A stretch of 7,538 nucleotides of DNA, taken from the NCBI GenBank assembly GCA_022564535.1, contig JADFLD010000084.1:1-7538 (forward strand), read 5' to 3'. Positions 1 to 5,023 of the stretch are shown here, piece after piece; the stretch's first letter is position 1; the number at the start of each line of letters is the position of its first letter. The position numbers and the translations under genes were made by a program. Under the pieces are notes generated by a model. The model worked only from the letters and a program-made list of their open reading frames with translations, made no database searches and was not told where the DNA came from. This DNA is from Gemmatimonadota bacterium (lineage in GTDB: Bacteria; Gemmatimonadota; Gemmatimonadetes; Longimicrobiales; UBA6960).

Positions 1-1241
1 TGGCCATCATCCCGCTCGGCGGTTTCGCCCTCGTGTCGACGAAGGCGTTCGCCACGCTTCGCCCGGCGTTCCGGGAACGAGGAAAGATCCGCGCCGAAGT
101 GGTTGGCCGTCTCACCGAGGCTCTGGGCGGCATCCGGGTCATCAAGGGATTCCACGCCGTCGAGAAGGAGAGCGAGATCTTCCACGACGGCGTCATGCGC
201 ATCTTCGACAACGTCAGAACGACGATGAAGACGTCGAGCCTCGTGACGAGCCTGGGGACCTTCTTCATGGGTCTCGCAAGCGTCATGATCATGGGGTTCG
301 GTGGCTGGCTCATCGTCCAGGGTCGACTGACGGTAGGTGAGCTCTTCTCCTTCACGTTGTTCCTGGGATTCCTAGTCGCACCCGTGGTCCAAATGGCGAA
401 CATCGGCACGCAGATGACCGAGGCGTTCGCCGGGCTCGACCGGACGTCGGAGCTGCTGGGGTGGCAGAAGGAGGATGACGACCCGCTCCGCACGGAGACT
501 ATGCCAGCAATCAAGGGACACATGCTCTTCGAGGACGTGCACTTCGCATACGAGGAAGACAAGCCGGTTCTCCACGGCGTCTCGTTCGAGGCGACGCCCG
601 GCATGATCGTTGCGCTCGTCGGCAGCTCCGGTTCCGGAAAGTCGACCATGGCCGGCCTCGCGGCGACGTTTCTCCATCCCGACAAGGGAAAGGTCCTCGT
701 CGATGGCATCGACCTACGGACCGTCAAGCTCGCCAGCTACCGTGAGCAGCTCGGACTCGTCTTTCAGGACGACTTCCTCTTCGACGGCACGATTCAGGAA
801 AACCTCCGCTTCGCCCGGCCGAGTGCGACCGACGAGGAGGTTCAGGCGTGCGCCGAGCAAGCATACGTGACCGAGTTTTCAGATCGCTTCCCCGACGGCC
901 TCGAAACGATCATCGGCGAGCGCGGCGTGAAGCTCTCGGGTGGTCAGCGGCAACGGGTGACGATCGCCCGCGCGCTTCTCGCCGATCCCCGCATCCTCAT
1001 CCTCGACGAGGCTACATCCAGCCTCGACACCGAGAGCGAGGCGCTCATTCAGCGCAGTCTCCATGACCTGCTGAAGGGGCGCACGACGATCGTGATCGCA
1101 CACAGGCTGACGACGATTCAGCGCGCGGACCTGATCCTCGTCATCGAGTCCGGTAAGATCGTTGAGCGTGGGAAGCACGACGAGCTGATCGCGCTCGAGG
1201 GCCGGTACCACCAACTGTATACGATTCAAGCGCGCATCTAG
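1..1241 (+). CDS. ABC exporter half-transporter, fused membrane and ATPase domains (5' partial)
   Basis: The reading frame is open to the left edge (first full codon at 3), so the GTG at 33 is internal and not the start. Numbering from that GTG, residues about 69-96 and 102-120 are hydrophobic helices, matching TM5 and TM6 of an MsbA/ABCB-type exporter, preceded by the coupling region with GIRVIKGF. The ATPase domain follows with every motif intact: aromatic A-loop near Y173, Walker A GSSGSGKST (197-205, bases 621-647), Q-loop Q245, signature LSGGQRQR (301-308, bases 933-956), Walker B ILILDE (bases 993-1010), D-loop SSLD, and switch histidine H357. Such proteins usually have about 580-600 residues, so roughly the first third lies outside the window. 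It should work as a homodimer or heterodimer in the inner membrane, using ATP to move lipids, peptides or drugs. The substrate cannot be read from this part. The fused ATPase exporter class is certain; the subfamily is not. Confidence 0.95.
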   Translation, partial: AIIPLGGFALVSTKAFATLRPAFRERGKIRAEVVGRLTEALGGIRVIKGFHAVEKESEIFHDGVMRIFDNVRTTMKTSSLVTSLGTFFMGLASVMIMGFGGWLIVQGRLTVGELFSFTLFLGFLVAPVVQMANIGTQMTEAFAGLDRTSELLGWQKEDDDPLRTETMPAIKGHMLFEDVHFAYEEDKPVLHGVSFEATPGMIVALVGSSGSGKSTMAGLAATFLHPDKGKVLVDGIDLRTVKLASYREQLGLVFQDDFLFDGTIQENLRFARPSATDEEVQACAEQAYVTEFSDRFPDGLETIIGERGVKLSGGQRQRVTIARALLADPRILILDEATSSLDTESEALIQRSLHDLLKGRTTIVIAHRLTTIQRADLILVIESGKIVERGKHDELIALEGRYHQLYTIQARI

Positions 1242-1244
1242 AAA

Positions 1245-1281
1245 GAGCGGGGGGCCGCGATCGAAACGCGACCCCCCGCTC
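1245..1281. terminator. Strong hairpin, probable bidirectional terminator between convergent genes
   Basis: Bases 1245-1259 pair with 1267-1281: 15 positions with a single C/A mismatch (1255 with 1271), including a run of six G-C pairs, around a 7-base loop. It begins 3 bases after the ABC gene stop and lies 38 bases beyond the stop of the minus-strand gene at 1320. On the plus strand no T-run follows. On the minus strand the stem is followed by a short TTTCT, so intrinsic termination looks better for the minus gene. Position and stem strength suggest it serves both converging genes; that is inference. Confidence 0.7.
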
Positions 1282-1319
1282 CACCTGCCTCTCCGTCGAG
1301 ACGAACGTGTTCGAAGACT

Positions 1320-1820
1320 CTAGCCGAACATGATTCCGCCCTTGATTACGATCGGGCTGGTATCGAACGTCGGGAGAGCCGCGATCTCTTCGTGGAGCTC
1401 CATGGTGACCTCGAGGAACAGTGACATCCCAAAGTTCAGCTGAACGCCGACGCCGACCATCGGGCCGTTTTCTGTCATATCGGCGCCGCCACTTTCCGAG
1501 CGGCGGGTCTGGTATCCGGCGAGCACGTACGGGGCGACTATCGGCAGAGGAAGGCGGAGCTGCACTGCGATTGAAGCCGTGTAGTACGAACAGTCTGTGC
1601 AATCGAGGAAGTAGTAGACCCCCGAACCGACGATGGCGAGCGGGAAGAGCGGCGGATCGAGCATGATCCGGGCCCCAGCACCTTTCGTCCCATCCAGATC
1701 CACCGCGTCGGTGCTGGTCATCGCGGCGGCCTGGACACCGAGCTTGAACTGCGCATCTATGGGGTTCGCTACAACTGCCAGAGCGAACACCGCGCTCAGG
1801 GTCAATAGAATACGACGCAT
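1320..1820 (-). CDS. Small secreted protein, probable outer-membrane beta-barrel
   Basis: The product has 166 residues. The ATG at 1820 is chosen because AAGGAG lies 8 bases upstream and a classical signal peptide follows at once: MRR, a hydrophobic core over residues 4-18, and a likely cleavage after A23 (PIDA/Q). The frame continues upstream to 1985, but that extension is arginine-rich, overlaps the next gene and would bury the signal peptide. The mature part shows alternating hydrophobic and polar stretches rich in G, Y, V and L, such as GVYYFLDC, AVQLRLPLP and VGVGVQLNFG, and ends in KGGIMFG. This looks like a small eight-strand-type barrel, but no family motif is clear. A C74-x2-C77 pair sits where a periplasmic turn could be. 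It lies 94 bases after the PqqB-like gene on the same strand. No function can be assigned. An exported protein is well supported; barrel topology is moderately supported. Confidence 0.82.
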   Translation of the reverse strand: MRRILLTLSAVFALAVVANPIDAQFKLGVQAAAMTSTDAVDLDGTKGAGARIMLDPPLFPLAIVGSGVYYFLDCTDCSYYTASIAVQLRLPLPIVAPYVLAGYQTRRSESGGADMTENGPMVGVGVQLNFGMSLFLEVTMELHEEIAALPTFDTSPIVIKGGIMFG

Positions 1821-1828
1821 GGAGTAGA

Positions 1829-1834
1829 CTCCTT
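1829..1834 (-). promoter_or_regulatory. Ribosome binding site that fixes the start of the small secreted protein
   Basis: On the minus strand the sequence reads AAGGAG, 8 bases before the ATG at 1820. It is the clearest Shine-Dalgarno site in the window. It decides between the 166-residue start and the 221-residue upstream start. Confidence 0.8.
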
Positions 1835-1841
1835 CGATGGG

Positions 1842-1897
1842 AAACATTTGTTTACACAGAAGTATGGCGACCTCCCAACGAGCGCAACAAAAATGTT
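1842..1897. repeat. Pair of AACA/TGTT inverted repeats upstream of the secreted-protein gene
   Basis: The gap between the two minus-strand genes is the most AT-rich stretch here. It holds two short dyads: AAACA-TT-TGTTT at 1842-1853 and AACA-AAAA-TGTT at 1886-1897, with centres 44 bases apart, about four helical turns. They could be operator half-sites, or chance in AT-rich promoter DNA. I find no convincing -35/-10 pair: TTGTTG and CATACT on the minus strand have 18 bases between them but match the consensus poorly. Confidence 0.2.
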
Positions 1898-1914
1898 CTC
1901 CGGTACCATATCGC

Positions 1915-2916
1915 CTAAAGTGCGATCCGCTGCCCCTCGGTCGCGATTTCGAAGCCGCGCCGCCCGACCTCCGCAGCTTCCGCACTATCCTCGAAGAGGG
2001 CCGGATTCGTGTTGTTCAAGTGCGTGAACACGACCCGATCTCCTGCATCGACGCGCGCCTGAAGGCGATCCATGGTGTGCGGAACCAAGGGGTGCGGGAT
2101 GTCCTCGATGTCGCGTCCTGGCACTTCGCTCCCCGAGTAGAAGGAGGCATCGAGTAGGGCCACATCCACGCTCTCCACCACGTCCTCGATGTCGAGATCC
2201 CAACGCTCCCACGAGTCGATGTCTGGAATGTAGAGAATCGTCTGCGTCGGTCCGCGAAACATCCAACCCACGGTATCGGAGTACTCGGGCCGGTGAGGCA
2301 CGAGAAGCGCACGGGCCTGGAGGCGATCATCGATCTGCATCCACGCACCCGGCACGACCGGCCGGAGATCGAGGCGCCCCTCGCTCACCATCAGGCCCCA
2401 CGGGCCGTTGTTCGTCAGGTACTCTGCCATTCGCTCGGTACAATACGTCGGCGTCGGTGCCATCCCGAGGCCCTCGCGCCCCAGCACCGCGAGCCCCGCG
2501 TAATGCCCGATATGGGCGTGCGTCAGGAAGATGCCGTCGAAGGGGCGGCGCTCTCCGGCCCGCTCTCGGAAGCCCGGCTCGTCGATCAGATCGAGCTGGC
2601 GGGTGATGTCCGGCGTAGCGTCCACGAGGTAATACCGGTCGCGGTCCGGATCGACGAGGGCGAGGGACGCCGCGAAACGGGGGTTCACTCGCTCCCGCGC
2701 GCGCTGGCAGCGGTCGGCGTAGCACCCCACCTGCGGCATGCCGCCGTCCTGCGCGATGCCGAGCACGAGGAGGTACGGATCGACCCGACCCGAGTGCTCG
2801 CGGAACGCCGCTAGCACGCGCCGCGGAGCCAGGAATGCGGACCCGCCTGCGCCTGCCGTAGCGGCGCCGAGCGCGGCCCCGGTACGAACGATGAATTCCC
2901 GCCTCGTCGGTGACAT
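1915..2916 (-). CDS. PqqB-like metallo-beta-lactamase-fold protein with Tat signal
   Basis: The product has 333 residues, near the PqqB length of about 300 plus a leader. The N-terminus TRREFIV (R5, R6) followed by an Ala/Gly-rich hydrophobic stretch to about residue 31 is a twin-arginine signal, so the protein is probably exported folded. From residue 50 it resembles PqqB: VLGIAQDGGMPQ, then C65-x4-C70 in place of the PqqB cysteine cluster, and near the C-terminus THLNNTNP (298-305), a close match to the conserved PqqB HINNTNP motif. The metal motif is HAHIGH (133-138), an HxHxDH variant with Gly at the Asp position. Further ligand candidates are H208, D232/D234, D256 and H299. Classical PqqB is cytosolic and acts late in PQQ synthesis; no pqqA, C, D or E lies here, so I do not name it pqqB. 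It is probably an exported hydrolase or oxidoreductase of unknown substrate. The ATG at 2916 has only a weak upstream GAG, but the Tat motif supports it. Confidence 0.88.
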   Translation of the reverse strand: MSPTRREFIVRTGAALGAATAGAGGSAFLAPRRVLAAFREHSGRVDPYLLVLGIAQDGGMPQVGCYADRCQRARERVNPRFAASLALVDPDRDRYYLVDATPDITRQLDLIDEPGFRERAGERRPFDGIFLTHAHIGHYAGLAVLGREGLGMAPTPTYCTERMAEYLTNNGPWGLMVSEGRLDLRPVVPGAWMQIDDRLQARALLVPHRPEYSDTVGWMFRGPTQTILYIPDIDSWERWDLDIEDVVESVDVALLDASFYSGSEVPGRDIEDIPHPLVPHTMDRLQARVDAGDRVVFTHLNNTNPALFEDSAEAAEVGRRGFEIATEGQRIAL

Positions 2917-2999
2917 GCACTCAATAGAGTCTGTGAGTTACCAATCTGCGAGTGCCGGCGTAGCTTTGGCTTCCCACATCTCCGGCAGCTTGGAATCCC
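2917..2999. promoter_or_regulatory. Divergent intergenic region between the PqqB-like gene and yajQ
   Basis: These 83 bases must hold start signals for both divergent genes unless transcription comes from further away. I see no confident -35/-10 pair in either direction. A small dyad ACTC-AATA-GAGT at 2919-2930 lies just before the PqqB-like ATG, in its expected leader. GGAA at 2992-2995 may be a weak ribosome binding site for yajQ. Confidence 0.35.
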
Positions 3000-3500
3000 A
3001 TGGCCAAGAAGCAATCCTTCGACATCTCCACGAGCGTCGACTTTCAGGAGGTCGACAACGCCGTCAACCAAGCGATCAAGGAGACCCGGACGCGCTACGA
3101 CTTCAAGGGCACGAACTGCGAGCTCGACTTCGACCGGGACGCGGGCGCGGTGAAGCTGGAGGCGGACGACGAGTATCGACTCACCCAGCTGATCGCCGTG
3201 CTTCGCGAGAAGCTCAGCCGTCGCAAGGTTCCGCTGAAGAACATCGACGAGGGCCAGATCGAGATCGGTTCGTTGGGCCGCGCTCGCATGGTCGTCGGCC
3301 TCAAGAACGGCATCGATCAGGAGACCGCCAAGAGGATCGTGAAGGACGTTCGTGACGAGGGGTTCAAGAAGGTCCAGGTGCAGATCCAGGGTGAGGAGCT
3401 CCGCGTCACATCCCCCTCGCGCGATGACCTCCAGGCGGTCATGGCTTTTCTCAAGCCGAAGGACTACGGCGTCGAACTGATGTTCGGGAACTACCGGTAG
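3000..3500 (+). CDS. yajQ: YajQ family nucleotide-binding protein
   Basis: The product has 166 residues, against 163 in E. coli YajQ, so it is full length. Diagnostic segments run in order: SFDISTSVDFQEVDNAV at the N-terminus, TRYDFKGTNCEL, a central block ending VVGLKNGID, ETAKRIVKDV, then VQVQIQGEELRVTSPSRDDLQAVMAF split across the two C-terminal strands and helix, and a terminal FGNYR. The family has two ferredoxin-like (RRM-like) domains. Members bind nucleotides or RNA, and a Xanthomonas homologue is reported as a cyclic-di-GMP receptor that partners a transcription factor, so the role is cytosolic and probably regulatory. Whether this copy binds cyclic-di-GMP is not visible. The ATG at 3000 gives the family's usual N-terminus, with a weak GGAA upstream. 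The amidase follows after 16 bases, so co-transcription is likely. Confidence 0.96.
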   Translation: MAKKQSFDISTSVDFQEVDNAVNQAIKETRTRYDFKGTNCELDFDRDAGAVKLEADDEYRLTQLIAVLREKLSRRKVPLKNIDEGQIEIGSLGRARMVVGLKNGIDQETAKRIVKDVRDEGFKKVQVQIQGEELRVTSPSRDDLQAVMAFLKPKDYGVELMFGNYR

Positions 3501-3516
3501 GGAACGGGCTCGGACC

Positions 3517-4947
3517 ATGGCACCGCGAATTACCGACGGATCCATCTCGTCGGTCACCGCGGCGCTTCGTGCGGGGGAGGTGTCAGCTGTAGAACTGATG
3601 CAGGCCGCCCTGGCGCGGCACGACGCCCACGGCGAGAAGCTGCACGCGTACAAGTACCTGGACGCGGACGCCGCGATGGCGGCGGCCCGACGGGCGGATG
3701 AACGGCTCTGCTCGGGAGACGCCTCTCCCCTCTGCGGAATCCCGGTGTCGGTGAAGGACATCTACGGCGTGAGCGGCATGCCGACGTTCGCCGGTTCCGC
3801 GCGGCAGCTTCCGGACGATCCGTGGTCGCGCGATGCCTGGTTGGTCAGGCGATTGCTCGAGGCCGGCGCCGTAATCGTGGGAAAGACGCACACCGTGGAG
3901 TTCGCATACGGGGGCGTGGGCATGAACCCGCACTGGGGCACGCCGTGGAACCCGTGGGATGCCGAGGTGCCGAGGATTCCGGGTGGGTCGTCGTGCGGCG
4001 CCGCTGTTAGCCTGTGGGAGGGCTCGGCCCTCCTGGCCATCGGCTCGGATACGGGAGGCTCGATCCGGATTCCGGCTGCATTTTCAGGAGTGGTGGGACA
4101 CAAGACTACGAAGGGTCGCTGGCCCACCGACGGGGTCGTTCAGCTGAGCACTACGTTCGATACCGTCGGGGCCCTCACGCGCAGCGTCGAGGACAGCATC
4201 CACTTCTTCGGGTCCGTCGATCCGCGGTGGGGCGACCCATCGCCCCTGTTCGAGTCGCTCACCATGACATCGGTCGAAGGGTTGCGCATCGGCGTCCCCC
4301 GATGTGCCATTTGGGACGACTGTCAGAGGGATATCCGAGACGTGCTGAACGTCGCGCTTTCCGAGTTGGACTCCGCTGGAGCCGAGCGGATCGAAGTCGA
4401 TGGCCGTCTGATCGACGACGCATACGAGCTGTACATGACCGGCGGCATCGGGAAAGCCGAGTGCCACGCGTTCCTGTCGGCACGACTGCCCCAATGGCTC
4501 GAGCTTCTACATCCGACCGTTGGAGCCCGACTCGAGAACCCCCTGGCGCTCGACAGCGAGGCGTACCGCCAGGCGATCGCCAAGCAGCGGCGGATGGCGG
4601 CGTTCGCCGCTCCACTCTTCGGGGACACAGACATCCTGGTGTTACCGGCGAACTTGATTACGGCGCCCCCGGTCACCGATGTCGTGGACGATCTCGCGAG
4701 GTACGTCGAGGTGAACGGCGCGACGCTGCGCCCCACCTGCCCCGTCAACCTGCTCGAGTTGTGCGCCGTTTCGCTCCCCGCCGGCCTCGATGCATCGGGG
4801 ATGCCCGTCGGACTCCAATTGATTGCGCGTGGAGGCGACGACGAGGCGCTGCTCGGCGTGGCGCTCGCGGTCGAGCGCGTGCTGGGCACCGGCCTGGAGC
4901 GGATGGGCGTGCCGCCGATGCTCGTGGACGGGTCGGCGTCCGGCTGA
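3517..4947 (+). CDS. Amidase signature family hydrolase
   Basis: The product has 476 residues, typical of the family, which includes GatA, AtzF and bacterial amidases. The Ser-cisSer-Lys triad is complete: K80 in VSVKDIYGV, the cis-serine S158 in PGGSSCGAA, and nucleophile S182 in GSDTGGSIRIPAA. The 24-residue S158-S182 spacing is the one seen in FAAH and malonamidase E2. The family's C-terminal PVGLQLIA motif is at about 430-437. It should hydrolyse a C-N amide bond in the cytosol; no signal peptide is visible. Substrate choice cannot be read: there is no gatB or gatC beside it, so a tRNA amidotransferase role is not supported, and no urea or allophanate genes are near. C160 replaces the glycine usual after the Ser-Ser pair. 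The start is 16 bases after yajQ with a weak ribosome site, suggesting translation from the same transcript. The gene converges with the S9 peptidase gene. Confidence 0.94.
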   Translation: MAPRITDGSISSVTAALRAGEVSAVELMQAALARHDAHGEKLHAYKYLDADAAMAAARRADERLCSGDASPLCGIPVSVKDIYGVSGMPTFAGSARQLPDDPWSRDAWLVRRLLEAGAVIVGKTHTVEFAYGGVGMNPHWGTPWNPWDAEVPRIPGGSSCGAAVSLWEGSALLAIGSDTGGSIRIPAAFSGVVGHKTTKGRWPTDGVVQLSTTFDTVGALTRSVEDSIHFFGSVDPRWGDPSPLFESLTMTSVEGLRIGVPRCAIWDDCQRDIRDVLNVALSELDSAGAERIEVDGRLIDDAYELYMTGGIGKAECHAFLSARLPQWLELLHPTVGARLENPLALDSEAYRQAIAKQRRMAAFAAPLFGDTDILVLPANLITAPPVTDVVDDLARYVEVNGATLRPTCPVNLLELCAVSLPAGLDASGMPVGLQLIARGGDDEALLGVALAVERVLGTGLERMGVPPMLVDGSASG

Positions 4948-4970
4948 AACGAGTGTGCCATGCGGCGACT

Positions 4971-4997
4971 CGCTCCAGCAGCCCAGTCCATGGAGCG
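4971..4997. terminator. Weak hairpin between convergent amidase and peptidase genes
   Basis: CGCTCCA (4971-4977) pairs with TGGAGCG (4991-4997) around a 13-base loop in the 76-base gap between converging stop codons. There is no T-run on either side, so it is a poor intrinsic terminator. It is listed only because it is the best stem in the gap. Confidence 0.25.
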
Positions 4998-5023
4998 CGC
5001 CCCCCGGAATCAGCTTCTTCCCG

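Noticed and set aside
1821..1985. N-terminal extension of the small secreted protein to a start at 1985
   Set aside because: The extension is arginine-rich, overlaps the 3' end of the PqqB-like gene and precedes a full signal peptide. The internal ATG at 1820 has a good ribosome site.
2293..2814. Plus-strand 173-codon frame antisense to the PqqB-like gene
   Set aside because: The minus-strand frame encodes coherent conserved motifs; the plus-strand translation is rich in R, H and P with none.
1915..2916. Naming this gene pqqB and inferring PQQ synthesis
   Set aside because: It has a Tat leader, a different metal motif, a reduced cysteine cluster and no pqq neighbours.
2811..3761. A 316-codon minus-strand open frame across yajQ and both flanks
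   Set aside because: It is antisense to the unmistakable yajQ and the start of the amidase, and has no recognisable motif. It also overlaps the 5' end of the PqqB-like gene in a different frame.
3517..4947. Calling the amidase gatA (tRNA amidotransferase subunit)
   Set aside because: The catalytic core is shared by the whole family and no gatB or gatC is adjacent, so the specific name is not supported.
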